DNA of 64,000 bases, from NCBI RefSeq assembly GCF_963924675.1, contig NC_089230.1, positions 74,515,223-74,579,222 of the forward strand, in the 5' to 3' direction. A program made the translations under genes and the position numbers. The stretch comes from Phocoena phocoena. Lineage: Eukaryota > Chordata > Mammalia > Artiodactyla > Phocoenidae. The notes under the pieces were generated by a model. It had not been told where the DNA came from, searched no databases, and was given only the letters and a program-made list of their open reading frames with translations. Below, piece by piece: positions 34,765-48,074 of the stretch (its first letter is position 1; the number at the start of each line of letters is the position of its first letter).

Positions 34765-36130
34765 TCAATGAACACTTAATTGTTGAGTTCCTACTATATG
34801 ATAGATGTTTCTGTAAATGTTGTGAAGAATAAAATGATATATTAAGACCCTTATATTTGCCTTTAGAGATGTTTCAGACTAAATGGGGAGGAATAAAAAT
34901 GATCATATGAAGAAGCAAAAATAAATAAATAACCATATAAAGTAGCATATGACAATTATTGTTAAGAAACTGAAGAGATGGTTATGGGTTGGGGACTTGG
35001 GAATGGCCTCAGAGAACATGAGAACTGAGAAATTCTTTGAAGGACAGGTGGGAATTTAATAAGGTTAGATAAAGGAGGGGGGCATGAGTATACAAAAAGA
35101 GTTGAGCTCTAAGGTTAATGTAATGAAGTTTGGACTTTATCCTGTCCACACTGGAAAGCCACTGAGAAGTTAGTATGTAGAAATATGGAAGTGATAGTTT
35201 AGGCAGATCAGGCAAATAGTGGAGTGACTTAGTTGCAGTTAGGATACTCTTGCCAAATATCCTGAATTTGATGTTTGGCTCTGCCGTTTATATCTCTAAA
35301 GCTAAATTTCTCATACAAAAATAAATCTAAAAATGGATCATAATACCATCTTTCTCATCATGTTTTTGTGACAATTAAGTGAAATATAAAGGCAAAACAC
35401 TTAGCACAGTGTCTGGACCAGAGAAACTGATAACATAAATAATGATCATCATTATGTTGTTGTCAAGAAATGTTCGAAAACAAATGATGGAAGTAGGGAA
35501 AAAAAACTGAATGGAAGGAAAAATGAAGAGTTGGCAAGATTAGTCTGGATATAGGAAGCAAAAGAGAAGGCAACATCAAAGTGGACTCTGGGTTTGGAGC
35601 CTGAGAAAGCGGATGATTCCACTAGTATTCATGGAAAACAAGGCCAGTAGGAGAGAGGCAAGTAACCTCTCCATTGTACTTACTGTCTCTGGGAAGGGAC
35701 TGGTAGTCTCCCCAAGACCAGGTCAGACACAGGCATGGTCCCATAAACATCTCAGGAACTGGCCTGGGGTGAGACTAGTGGTAAGGCAAGTGCTTGGCAG
35801 TGGGCAATAGAGTGAAGAGCTGGGGTCAGGGACATCCTGCCAGAGGCATCCTGTCAGTCCTGGAAGGTGATGGGTGTAATGTTGCAAGAAGGCAACAGAG
35901 GGATCCAGGCGGCAACAAAGTATCTGGGGAATCAAGCAGCAGCCTAGGTTTCAGAAACAGGTAAGAATACAACTTTAATGAACGATGCTTTTCTAGAGGA
36001 AAAGAAAATCAGGACTTAGGGAATAGATGAAGGAGGACTGTGTGCTGGAAGGTGTGGTGGAATAATAGGTGAAGAGTGAGAAGGAGAAATAAGATAGAAA
36101 CACAGATACTAGAATTAAGTATTAAGAAAG
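34765..36130 (-). mobile_element. L2 LINE, antisense, interrupted by a MIR
   Basis: 'gttgagttcctactatatga', 'agtttggactttatcctgtc' and 'gtctggatataggaagcaaa' correspond in order to the reverse L2 consensus. A MIR-like patch sits at 35235-35440. Boundaries are approximate. Confidence 0.6.
35235..35440 (+). mobile_element. MIR SINE fragment
   Basis: 'gatgtttggctctgccgttt', 'gtgacaattaagtgaaatat' and 'acttagcacagtgtctgg' follow the MIR order. Confidence 0.65.
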
Positions 36131-37059
36131 GAACTGAGGCACCAGGAGGAAAATGTAAACCTAAAGCTGGAACTGGAATTGAACAGCAGATCAGGATTTT
36201 TTCTAAGGCAAAAATCTTTGCTTTCCCTTTCTTTTGAAAAATCTTATCACTTTTAGTAAATATTCAATATATCTGTAAAGACTTACAAAATATGTACAGG
36301 TATAAGAAAAATAATAGTCAGAGACATATCCAGGTTTTATGGAGTTCTTGGGGTTTCTTTAAAGAGGAGAAGACAAAACCATGAACACAAAATTAGATAT
36401 AAAAATGTGTTAGATATAAGTATATATAAAATTAGATATAAAAAGGGCATTTCTTTAGAGTGAAAAATAAATCACAAAATTTTTAAAAAGCAGACAAGTA
36501 TTACAAACTTTACAAATGCAGAAAAAAATATATTTATTTTTGCTTTATTTTTAGTTGTATGATGGAGAAGTGCAGTCATAACTTTTCCATGGTTAAGGGT
36601 TCTAACTGAAGAGTTTGCTCTAGCTCCGGGTGTGATTTTGATGAGAGATGGTGGTGAGGAGAAAAATGAACGAGGATGCAATGGTAGGAGGTGGGGCGGC
36701 TCTCAGATGTCTTCATATCTTTGCCAGTCAAACATCATAACATGGCACTGTGGCTGAGATTTAGCCTGAGAAGTGCATTGCTTCTGCCCAGAAATCCATC
36801 CCCTTCAGGGTTAGTCATGCCATACCTTTGTACTTGCCCACTGTGCTGAAGTGTGATATATAGTGGGCAGAGGAAGCAGAGGCAGGAGCAGAAAAAGGAG
36901 GGAAAACTTGGGTGGGTCACAGGGTGGAGTCTGATGATAAGACCTTCCGTCCTATAAGTCCTGAATAGATAGCAGTGAAAATTGAAATAGGTTTTACAAC
37001 AAGAATGTATTTATGTATGTTTAGGCAATTTAAAATGATAGATGTATGTATCCATTCAT
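36131..37059. other. non-coding AT-rich stretch
   Basis: Contains a short run of repeated 'attagatataaaaa' variants near 36389-36442. No gene recognised. Confidence 0.4.
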
Positions 37060-37520
37060 CTCTTTATCTGTATGTACAATGGAATACTACTCAGTCACAA
37101 AAAAGAGTGAAATTTTGCCATCTGCAGCAACAGGGATGGACTCGGAGGGCATTATGCTAAGTGAAATAAGTCAGACAGAGAAAGACAAATACTGTATGTT
37201 ATCAACTGTATGTGGAATCTAAAAAATACAACAGACTAGTGACTATAACACAAAAGACACAGACTCACAGATGAAGAGAACAAACTAGTGGTTACCAGTG
37301 CGGGGGGTGGAGCATAATAGAGAGGTAGGGGAGGGGGAGGTACAAATTATTGGGTATAAGGTAGGCTACAAGGATGTATTGTACGACATGGAGAATGTAG
37401 CCAGAATTTTATAATAACTATAAATGGGGCATAACCTTAAAAGTTGTGAATCACTATATTGTATACCCGTAACATATAATATTGTACAGCAACTATACTT
37501 CAACTAAGAAATAATAAAAT
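37060..37520 (+). mobile_element. L1 ORF2 end and 3' UTR, 5'-truncated
   Basis: 'caatggaatactactcagtc', 'aagtgaaataagtcagacag', 'aaactagtggttaccagtgc' and 'gcaactatacttcaactaag' mark the sense L1 3' end. It differs in the 3' UTR from the copy at 39235, so it belongs to another subfamily. No clear target duplication. Confidence 0.85.
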
Positions 37521-37880
37521 AAAAGGATAGATAAATTTGGTAGGAAAGAAAATTAAGTAGATTCGCATGTTCTAATAAGCAAAGATGTCTATCATTTATA
37601 TTTAAAGTTTTAAAAACCCAGATTAAAGAACTGTATGAATAGTATGATCGATTTTTATGAAAAGGAACACAGGAACACACACACAGATGCACACACAGAT
37701 GCCCACATAAAACCATGTGGAGTGATACACATGAAACTATTTTTTAATAGCAGTTACACCAGAGGAGTAGGTTTGGTGTGGGGAAATGAGAAAGTTTTTA
37801 CTTTTTTACTTAATCCAGATGTTTTACTGTTTACTCTTTACAATGAATATCTATTTTATTGAGACAAAATTTAAAGACTA
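37521..37880 (+). mobile_element. old L1 (L1M-type) 3' end
   Basis: 'gtatgaatagtatgatcgat' and 'gtttactctttacaatgaat' resemble the 3' end of old L1M families. It may be the element into which the L1 at 37060 inserted. Contains a short (CA)-rich run at 37673-37700. Confidence 0.5.
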
Positions 37881-39220
37881 GGACAAGATACATATAGAGA
37901 AGTGGGTAAGACCAAGTGAGCTGGACAAACTGTCAGGTATTCTCTTCCGAAATCGCCCTCATCAGTTGCCCAGGGCAGAGTATTCTATTTCATCATACCT
38001 TATGATAAACGGACCTTGAAATAAAACTTTAGATTAAAAATCAAAACAAAACAAAACCTGGGGGGAAAAGAAATCTGTTCTGCTTGTTGTCATTTAGATC
38101 ATTGATCATACAATAGTTAAATCCAAGCAGTCAGCATCACATTGAGCAGGTCATGATGACTAGCTCTTGCCTTATCTTTTATTCTCTCATTTTCTGATTT
38201 CTTTTCCAGTCCTTACTTAGTCCTAATTATTTGATTTCTTACTCTTTCAATGTGCAGCAATGAATGAAACCTCCTGTCTTACTGAAAATGGATTAGACTA
38301 TGAAATAGTTGGAAAAATGATACCACAGTGCTCCTTAAAGTTTTTCTGAACAGTATTCAGTTTACCATAGCCTGTAACTTTAAATCACATTTAGTCAGCT
38401 CTGTAAACAGACATGTGCAAGTGGATTCCAGACAATAATTCAGAATGCCGCATGTTGCTAAAATTTTCCTGGGCGGAGAAGGGTGGTCACAAAACTCTCC
38501 TTGGGTTATTAGGAAAAGAAAATGGACTACTGTATGCACAAAGGATTTGGAAATGAGAAGTACTATAGAAATGGTAGGAATCATTATTGTTATTACTTTA
38601 ATAATTATTATTCTATTTTGATAAGGATTGCCTTGTATTTCAAGTCTTGAAAGATTTCAATTTTATAGAATTTTATGTAATTTCTTCCTTCTGTAAAATC
38701 TTCACTTAATATCAATGATATTTTTCATCCAGCTTCCTCTGATAGTTTTGTGTTTAGAAACCATATGGCATTGTAAGACAATAAAAATAATTTTACTAGG
38801 TAAAATTTACTTTAAAGACAATGGTATGTATGTCTTATACTATACCTACATTCGTGTGTTAGATGAAGAAAATGTGTATATAACACATATATAGACCGAC
38901 ATATATATTTATATAAGTAAGAGCTTGTTTTTGAATTTGACTATAAAGTAATGTAACCTCATGATGGGTAATTTGGAAAACAAAGAAAAGTATATATAAG
39001 AAAATATTCTAAACATTTCTAAAATTTGTCAATTAAACAAGTCCTTAATTAATAGTTCAATATATTTTCTTCCAATCTTTTCTTTTAAATGTTTGCTTAT
39101 ACACATGAACACCCCATACACTTTCTCTTTTCAAAATTGAGATCATACTCTTGCTATCATTTTATACCCTTTCTAAAATCGCATTCTGAGTGGTTTCTCA
39201 TGAGATAAAGTATTATTTGT
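37881..39220. other. unique AT-rich stretch
   Basis: No gene recognised. 38870-38920 is a TA-rich run. The part at 38930-39200 may be very old L1-like sequence, but the match is too weak to call. Confidence 0.4.
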
Positions 39221-39234
39221 AAAAAGGATGTTTA

Positions 39235-40556
39235 TAAACTCAAAACGGATTAAAGACCTAAATGTAAGACCAGACACTATCAAACTCTTAGAGGAAATCA
39301 TAGGCAGAACACTCTATGACATAAATCACAGCAAGATTCTTTTTGGCCCACCACCTAGAGAAATGGAAATAAGAACAAAAATAAACAAATGGGACCCAAT
39401 GAAACTTCAAAGCTTTTGCACAGCAAAGGAAACCATAAACAAGACGAAAAGACAACCCTCAGAATGGGAGAAAATATTTGCAAATGAAGCAACTGACAAA
39501 GGATTAATCTCCAAAATTTACAAGCAGCTCATGCAGCTCAATATCAAAAAAAAAATAACCCAATCCAAAAATGGACGAAGACCTAAATAGACATTTCTCC
39601 AAAGAAGATATACAGATTGCCAACAAACACATGAAAGAATGCTCAACATCATTAATCATTAGAGAAATGCAAATCAAAACTACAATGAGATATCATCTCA
39701 CACCGGTCAGAATGGCCATCATCAAAAAATCTACAAACAATAAATGATGGAGAAGGTGTGGAGAAAAGGGAACCCTCTTGCACTGTTGGTGGGAATGTAA
39801 ATTGATATAGCCACTGTGGAGAACAGTATGGAGGTTCCTTAAAAAACTAAAAATAGAACTACCATATGACTCAGCAATCCCAATACTGGGCATATACCCT
39901 GAGAAAACCATAATTCAAAAAGAGTCATGTACCAAAATGTTCGTTGCAGCTCTATTTACAATAGCCAGGACATGGAAGCCACCTAAGTGTTCATCAACAG
40001 ATGAATGGATAAAGAAGATGTGGCACATATATACAATGGAATATTACTCAGCCATAAAAAGAAACGAAATTGAGTTATTTGTAGTGAGGTGGATAGACCT
40101 AGAGTCTGTCATACAGAGTGAAGTAAGTCAGAAAGAGAAAAACAAATACCGTATGCTAACACATATATATGGAATCTAAAAAAAAAAAAAAGAAAAGAAA
40201 AAAATGATCAGAAGAACCTAGGGTCAAGATGGGAATAAAGATGCAGACCTACTAGAGAATGGACTTGAGGATACGGGGAGGGGGAAGGGTAAGCTGGGAC
40301 AAAGTGAGAGAGCGCCATGGACATATATACACTGCCAAACGTAAAATAGATAGCTAGTGGGAAGCAGCCGCATAGCACAGGGAGATAGCTCATTGCTTTG
40401 TGACCACCTAGAGGGGTGGGATTGGGATGGTGGGAGGGAGAGAGATGCAAGAGGGAAGAGATATGGGGATATATGTATATGTATAACTGATTCACTTTGT
40501 TATAAAGCAGATACTAACACACCATTGTAAAGCAATTATACTCGAATAAAGATGTT
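39235..40556 (+). pseudogene. L1 retrotransposon: ORF2 C-terminus and 3' UTR, 5'-truncated
   Basis: 39235-39590 reads through as the ORF2p region after the reverse transcriptase ('[16 protein letters not shown]', '[20 protein letters not shown]'). 39937-40179 gives the C-terminal 'STDEWIKKMWHIYTMEYYSA' to the natural stop. The parts between are in other frames, so ORF2 is broken. The 3' UTR runs to 'actcgaataaagatg'. Flanks 39221-39234 and 40557-40571 (aaaaa(a)(g/t)gatgttta) form the target duplication. The 5' four fifths of the L1 are absent, so it cannot move. Confidence 0.92.
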
Positions 40557-40639
40557 AAAAAATGATGTTTAATTATTACATAATAGTCATCATATGGCTG
40601 TATTAAAATATTTATAGTCATTCCCGTATTGTACCAGTT

Positions 40640-41100
40640 GGGGTCCTGATAGGAAACGGGTGAACAACTGAACTGACACACTGACAGGAATTAATAGAGA
40701 TGATTTGCAAGGGTGTGGACAGGGCCAGGGACACCAAGAAGGGACGGCAAAGTACCCAGGAGCCATTACCACACCAGCCTGAAGAGGGAAGGGGAAGAAT
40801 GGTTACCAGAATCTGGAGAGCTGCAGCCATCGGAGAGGTTCTCCAGATGGGAGCTTTAGTGGGGCACACAGCCGCTCCCAACCCAAGCCCGACAGAGGCC
40901 TGTGAAATCAGCACTCCGATTTCTCTCTGTTCCTGCCTTCCAAATTCTTGATTCTGCTTACCATTGGCCAAACCCAACCAGATATCAAAGAGCAAGAGAA
41001 TAAGCTGATGTAGAGTCCAGAGAGCTCAGCTGCTGCCCTGGGGAAAAAGTCGGGTGGAGAAGGGTGGAAAGTATATCTGGACTGGGACATAGTCAGCATT
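40640..41100 (+). mobile_element. unidentified dispersed repeat, copy 2
   Basis: 'ggggtcctgataggaaacgg', 'caggaattaatagagatgat' and 'ttgcaagggtgtggacaggg' parallel 16305-16400. Probably an old repeat, not a gene. Frames on both strands here (40618-40995 minus, 125 codons) have no domain. Confidence 0.35.
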
Positions 41101-41659
41101 CTTACTGGTGTCCATGTTTTTTTCCCCTACCTTTCCAAATTATAGCAATAAGGTTGTGAGAAATACTGTTGCAAATACTGTTGCTCATTCTTCAGTGATA
41201 TTGGTAAGTATCCTGACATAAAGAACGATCAGCCGGCCCTGTCAATGACGTGATAATGGAAAAGTAAATTTGCGTCAAGCATCCTATGCATGACTCAAAT
41301 CATGTCATCTAATCAAGAATGAATTGTCCTTGTTTTTGCTCCATAGCTGATATTAACAGGACCCATAATACAGGAGTTTTGGTTTCCTATCTAGGCATAC
41401 ATTTCATACTGTCACACCCAAGCGGCATTTTATATCATCAAAATGAGGCAAAGTCACAGACCACTCGCCTTAAGACATCAATTCTAGAAGCTCTCCACCA
41501 GAAAACAGTCAAGAAAACAAGTCAAAACGTCCAGGATGACAAATGGAAGATCCCAGATTTTAATGTCCGTTCCTCATTGTTATTTTCCCTAAAAGGTACT
41601 CAACATGTAGTCTAAAAGGAAGCTAGATTGTAGGAGAACCTTTTAATCTTTATAGCGTG
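41101..41659. other. unique non-coding stretch
   Basis: The frame 41319-41615 (98 codons) has no recognised similarity or splice context. Nothing else recognised. Confidence 0.4.
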
Positions 41660-41783
41660 TTTTTTCTTTTTCTTTTTTTTTCTTAGTTCTAGCTTGCGGG
41701 ATCTTTGTTCCCCGACCAGGGATCAAACCCGGCCAGAGCGATGAAAGCACAGAGTCCTAACCACTGGACCACCTGGGAATTCC
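41660..41783 (-). mobile_element. CHR-type SINE, short form
   Basis: T-rich tail (41660-41682), 'ttccccgaccagggatcaaa' and head 'ccactggaccacctgggaat' in minus orientation. Target duplication unclear. Confidence 0.87.
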
Positions 41784-43049
41784 CAGCATGGATTTTTAAA
41801 GCATGGTTGGATTTCACCCTGCCAATAACTTACCAACAGTTACTCAGTTTTATCCACACATACTCTAAGAAAGAAGCACAATTAAATGGTGACTCTTCGC
41901 CATTCACTTGTCATAGAATGTTGAATACAGTGGGGATCAAACCTCATGCAGTTGTACGAAATGCTACTAATATGAATTTATGTGATCTCTGCTGAAAAGC
42001 CTTCTGACAGAAAAATAGTATATAAAATTGCCTCTTTTTCCATATGAGAGAAAACCATTTTAACTAAATAGAGAACATTCTTGTCTCTCCTAATCCATCA
42101 AAACAGCTAAGTACGAGGGACAATTTCTTACTAAGGATGTGAGAAGATGGCAACATGAAATGCTCACATCCATCCTGATACACTATGAGGTTTGGGGAGA
42201 ATTGGGAAACTTCTCCTTAACTTCCTCCCAAGAAACTCTTTGAAAGGCTGTATACAGTGGAAAGTTTCAAAGGAGATAATTTTGTGTCTTGTGCCTCAAA
42301 CAATCAACGCCATTACAGTGCAGCATTTAGACACTTGGTGATTGGATTCTCTTCTTTTGATATTTTGGAACTGCTATAACAAAAACACACCAATATTCAT
42401 CAACAAACCTCAACTTATATAACAAACCTCTTTATAATAGCAACAGTTCAAGAATCCAGAGAAATTTTACGTGGATTTCACATGAAAACCCTTATGTCTT
42501 TTCTTTTTCCTTACAAAAAGTGAATCTTAGTTTTAGTTGAATCCAGTAAATATAATTATTGAGAACTTCACAACATGCTAAATGTTTTATGTATTATTGC
42601 AATGCTTTTAATCTTTATTTTATATACTCAGGGTAATTAAGGACATTCACCAAAATGGAAGTAGTTGAGGAAGTATTTTAGCTCCTACTACTCTTCTACT
42701 GACTATGAGGAATTCTAAGAATTTTAATTAAATGAAATTAATTAATCAAACATTATTGAATATAAACTAACCTGGAGAGAGTCTTGTTCACATTCAATGT
42801 AAATGGCAAATACGCAGAGATACTAAGATGCAAATGGTATGGTTTCTGTTCTCAAGAATTTAAAAATCTAGTGGGGTAAGAAGACAAAAGCTTACTAGCT
42901 ACAAAACTGAATATTGTTAGAGTCTTACAAGAGAGAAGAGAGAGAGAGGTTCAATCAGAATTAGAATGCCCATATGGGCCAAGTGACAGGAAAAGATTTA
43001 CATAAGTGAGACCAGTTGATAAGGGTCTGGAAATTTTGGTATTATGTAT
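41784..43049. other. unique AT-rich stretch
   Basis: No gene or confident repeat. A (TATG)n-like run (43024-43079) marks the right edge. Confidence 0.4.
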
Positions 43050-45780
43050 GTATATATGTACGCATGTATGTATGTATTTTTACTTTTTATTTTACAGTAA
43101 TTTTAGAAGTGCAAAAATAGTTTAGAGTTCTCGTGTACCTTTCATGTTAGCTTTCCCCAATGATGATACCTTACATAATCATAGTACCTTATTATCAAAA
43201 CCAGGAAATTGACATTTGTACAATACTGTTAACTAAAATGTAGACCTTATTAGGTCTTATTTCACCAGTATTCACACGTGTTCATTCGTGTTTATGTGTG
43301 TGTGTTTGTATGTAGTTCTATGAAATTTTATCACATGTATAGATTTGTGTAACCATCACCACAGTCAGGACATAGATCTATTCCACCACCACCAAGAAAA
43401 TCCCTCATGTTACCCCTTAACAGTCACCCCATCTCTTTAATTTTAACCCCTGGAAATCAACGACCTGTTCATCGCTCCAATTTGGCATTTCAAGAATATT
43501 ATATAAATAGAACCAAACAATATGCAATATTTTGTGCTTGGCTTTTTTCATTTGGTGTAATATTTTAAGACCATAAGATCCACCTATGGTTTGCATGTAT
43601 CAATAGCCCATTCCTTTTGATTGCTGAATAGTATTCCATTGAATGGGTATGCCACAGTTTATCATCTATTTACCAGCTGAAAAAAATTGGGGGCTGTTTT
43701 CACTATTCGGCTATTACAAACAAAGCTTCTATGAATGTATATAGGTTTTTCTGTGTGAATGTAAATTTTTATTTCTCTAGGACAAACACATCCAAAAGTG
43801 TGATTGCTGGGTCATATGGTGCATGTTTAGAGGTGTGATTTTAATAAATTTATAGTTCTTGTCCACTATAGACATTCTTGTATAAGCATTATTTGTGAAT
43901 TTTCTTAATTATTTATTTGAGATAAGAATTAGAATTGCTGTGTCAAGGGGATATGCAGTTTTTAACTGTTTTTAATACATATTTTGTCCTCAAGAAAAGT
44001 CTTGCTAATTTCCAATCCTTCCCACCAGAATGACACGAGCAGGTCCATTCTTCAACCTCAAAATAACATGAGTATTATCTTCTTAAACTGTCGCCAACCT
44101 GAAAGTCCAAAATTGGTATCTTGTTTGCACTTGCACTTTGATTGCTTATGAGGAGAGCATTTCTATTGAATGTTTGCATTCTTTGATAAACTTCCTATGT
44201 ATGCCTTTTGTCCAACTTCTGCATGGGGATTTTAAATTTCTTCTTACTGATTCGAAATATTTATGTGTGTGCATTTATACCAATAAAGTAATATTGCCAT
44301 TGTGTTGCAAATATTTTCAAAGTTTGTGTTTGCCTTTTAATCTTTTAAAAAATGCTTTTTGACATACGTGCATTTCAAGCTGTTAAGTAGGCAAATCTAA
44401 TACCCTTTTGTAATTTATGTTTTTGCACTGAATATTATGCTTAAAAAAATTTTCCCCACATAAAGATTACATATGACACATAATGATTTACCACTGTAAT
44501 TTTATGCTTTCTTTCTTTTTATTTTAAACATACATCATTATGCCATCTGAAATTTATTTCAGAGGAAGAAAACAGATGAAGTAAAGAACTAACCTTATTA
44601 TTTTCCAACTTTAGCCAGTGGTCCTAGCACCATTAAAAGCATATTTTGCCTTTCCCATTAATTTAAAGTGTTATCTTTTTCATATACCAAATTCTATATT
44701 TATTTAAGTATGTTTCTGAATGTATTCATCTCTTATATTGGTCTCTTTTTCTATGCCTGTACCAATATTATTATGTTTTATTCAATATTGACTTTGTGAT
44801 ACATTTTATAACCTACAAGTTAAGTTCACCACCATTACTTGATCAATTATCAGAAAGTTACACTGGGATATGGGGACTTTTATTACAGTTAGTAAAATGT
44901 TTAGACATATGTGGAAATGATTAACTTCTTTTCAACATGGAAAATTTTCATTCAGTCTCAATAAAGAAGTATTGCATATTACTTGCTAAGTTCACGCCTA
45001 GATTATTTTATTTTGCGGTGTTATTATGAACTGATCATTTTTCATGTTATATTTTTTATCTGGTTATCACTAGAATATGGGAAAATGTATTAAATTTGTA
45101 ACAAACCACCTTACTGAATTTTCTTATTAGTTCTAACATATTTTTAAAAGCCACTTCATTTGGGTTTTCCAGGAAGGTAAAATAATCATCCGTAATCAAA
45201 TACCAATCATTTTGTCTTCACTTTTCCAATATTTATACTTCCTATTTCATGTTCTCTGAATGCATTGGTAATCACACCTAGAATAATGTTAGGTAAGAGA
45301 TGTAATATACATCAATCATACTTACATTAACAAATGTCCTAATATTAAATCTTCCTTGCATTTACAGAATGAATACAGAGTTGGACATTATTATTTTATT
45401 TTGACATGTTATGCTAATATTTTTATTATTTTTCCATTAATTCATATGTGAGATTGTGCTACAGTGGGGTTTTGCTAATTGAATGTAAATACGCTATAAA
45501 GCTCTCCTTCATTCTCTACCCTCTAAAACCATTTAAGTAGTATGAGAATTATTTGTTCAGGGATTATTTGTGGGGGTGGAAATCTACTCACACATCCAAT
45601 CGGGTTGGGTACCTTCGGCAAGGGGAGTGTCCTTCCTTGATACCTCTCTTCATTTCCTATATAATTATTTGTTTCCTGAAACTTCCAACCTCTTCTTTAG
45701 CCCACTTTGCTGTTTTGCTTATAAATATTTTCTTGGAAAATAATCCATTTTCCTTAAGATTGTCAAATTTATTGCCATAG
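43050..45780 (-). mobile_element. very old L1 (L1M or HAL1-like), antisense
   Basis: The plus strand shows reverse L1 3' UTR/ORF2 motifs: 'tgtaaccatcaccacagtca', 'cctggaaatcaacgacctgt', 'gctgaatagtattccattga', 'attgctgggtcatatggtgc' and, further right, 'cttactgaattttcttatta'. Many small deletions. No SINE interrupts it. The right boundary is uncertain. Confidence 0.7.
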
Positions 45781-46383
45781 AACTATACAAAGTATTCTAT
45801 TTGTGATTTAGTAATTTATATTTTTTAATGAAAAAAAATTAGAGCCACTAACTGAATTCTTTCTGACTGTAGTATTATGCAATTAGAAGTAAACATTAAA
45901 ATACCTTTTCCTTAAACTTAGTGAAATTTTTTTTTTTTTTTACCCATTTCCTACTTTAACCCAAAGAGGAACATTTAACTCATATCCTTTTCCACACACT
46001 TTTTTTCTCTCTCTTCATTGTGATCTCTTTCACATCCTCTCTCCTCCAGTCCCCTGTAACCTCAATTATGTCCAGCCTTTTTTCCCCTCCTCTCCACCTT
46101 CAAAAAACAATGACAACTTAGAAAGGAGTCAGGATAAGCTATTCCCAAAATGCTTCAGTTAATCTATTCCTCACCGCGTGAGCAGAATCACGATTCCTGT
46201 GAAGAAACAGATTATGTGATTTCTGAGAACTCTAGAGTCTTGCTTAACAGGAACCTTTCAGAGAGTCACATATGTCAGGAGTAACCTTCCCTACTAGACA
46301 GAGGCCAAGTGGAGTAAGATTATTTATGTGAAGATCTTTCCCTGGATGCTCTTCTGGCTTCTAGCCTCAATTATGTTTAGCTT
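45781..46383. other. non-coding stretch
   Basis: C/T-rich around 45990-46100. No gene recognised. Confidence 0.4.
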
Positions 46384-46495
46384 AAGAAATACGGACAGGC
46401 CGGAGCCTGCGCGTCCGTGCTCCGCAGCGGGAGAGGCCACGACAGTGAGAGGCCCGCGTACCGCAAAAAAAAAAAAAGAAAAGAAATACGGACAG
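46384..46495 (+). mobile_element. CHR-type SINE, 5'-truncated, perfect target duplication
   Basis: Only the last 80 or so bases of the 192-bp form are present ('ccggagcctgcgcgtcc' to 'cccgcgtaccgc') with an A-tail. Perfect 15-bp target duplication 'aagaaatacggacag' at 46384-46398 and 46481-46495. The body lacks a few bases between 'gcgtcc' and 'gtgctccgc'. Confidence 0.93.
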
Positions 46496-48074
46496 AAACA
46501 AGTAACTTGGAATGAAAGGTGAAAGTATGGCTCCTTGCTAATGTACAGAAGCTGTATTCATAAAAAGGACCTCATGATCTAAGGAATGTACTTGCTTATT
46601 CTTTTTGATAGGTTATAATACACCTTGACGCTTTATTTCTCTTCAGGTTGGGGACTTTGCGATACAAGGGAAACAAATTGACTCAGGTTACTGCAAGAAA
46701 AGATGTTTAATGAAGGATTCACACAGTAGCAGAACCAGCAAAGCACCAGGGCCTGAAGCAGCAGAACTTTTTGCATGCATTGCTCTCATATCCTCACAGA
46801 AATTATTCCTATCTTAAGTTAGAAACCCAGTTCCCATCAATACCTCCCCTGCTGCCCCTCCCAAGAAATGCATAATATGATCCCTACCATCAAGGAACTT
46901 GCAGTCAAACTGTATTACCTCTAAAATAAGGAATGGCCTCATGACTGCTAACTGTCTGAAACCCGTAGTAAGAAGCTCATTAATAGCAACATCATTTAGG
47001 GGAAGATGCTTTGTACCTGTGACTAGCAAAGGTAGGCACAAGCAAAGTAAAATTCGAAATTGTAATGGAAAATATAAAATGGATTTTTTCATTAATGTTG
47101 CATTTACTGATTTTTTTTTTTTTTGTAATCTCAGTACTTACTTGACAAACAGTTCTGTTTTATCCCTCCCCCAGCTTTCAGTGCCACTTAAAGAAAACAA
47201 CCTAGGATGTGTATGATTGTGCTCTAATTACAGTTGAGGGCACAGTGGCATGTGATTGTGGTATAATAACTAAAGCCCTGGAGTGCCTTTTTATTCCATT
47301 AAAAATGACCTTAGCTTTGGGTCACAGAGCTTTGCATTGATTTGTCTCTTTTGTGGTTTCCTTTCCACAGGTCTGCTTCCCCATACAGGATGATGCATTG
47401 AATTGTGACGCATGGTGGGGGGGGTCAGTGAAATTAACTATCTTTCCCGTGAGAAATAATTCATCGTTCAGCATTTGCTATTAACATGCCTCTGCTGTGA
47501 ATGTATGAAGTTACATGAAGAGTATGGAAGTGGTGGAGCAGATGGGCATTACATAAATATCATTTAGTGCTCAGGATTGAGACAATAATAATTTTCTCAT
47601 CTGTAAACAGGAGGCATTTGGGCTGCAGAAAAGGAGATGCTGATACTTTCAGTTGCTGTATAAAGAAATGGCTCTAATTACTTCTATGGAAATTGTACCT
47701 ATTTGATGCTAATTTGAATTTTTTTTCTGCCTGTTTCAATAGGGTCTTTTAAAAGGTATGATTAATATTGGACCTGATCGTGTCCTGTAGTAGGAAGACT
47801 TCCCAGAATTCTCTAGAATTGAGGAGGTGCCTCTGTTCTCAGCACAGGCAGTATGGGGTCTCAGCTCACTTTGTCTCTGGACTGGATTCTCATTTGGGGA
47901 CCAGGAGCTAGAAGGGGTGGCATAAGCTGGAATCATTCAAATCAGTCTAAAAAATATCTGTGAAGGGCTTCCTGCAAGCCAAGTTTTGTACTAGACAATG
48001 TGATGGGGACACAACATGGATGAGAAAGCCAGTGATTCTTATCTTCTCCAGCTTAGAAAGTGTACTTGAACCCA
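46496..48074. other. unique stretch, candidate conserved non-coding DNA
   Basis: Mostly repeat-free. 47220-47710 has many ATTA/TAAT and homeobox-type cores with little sign of transposons. Weak antisense L2 patches near 46840-46920 and 47945-48030. Frames at 46814-47216 lie on both strands and are unsupported. Confidence 0.35.

Noticed and set aside
46814..47092. Minus-strand frame of 92 codons starting with a hydrophobic stretch like a signal peptide
   Set aside because: The plus-strand frame 46899-47216 overlaps it, weak L2 similarity covers part of it, and no mature domain is seen.
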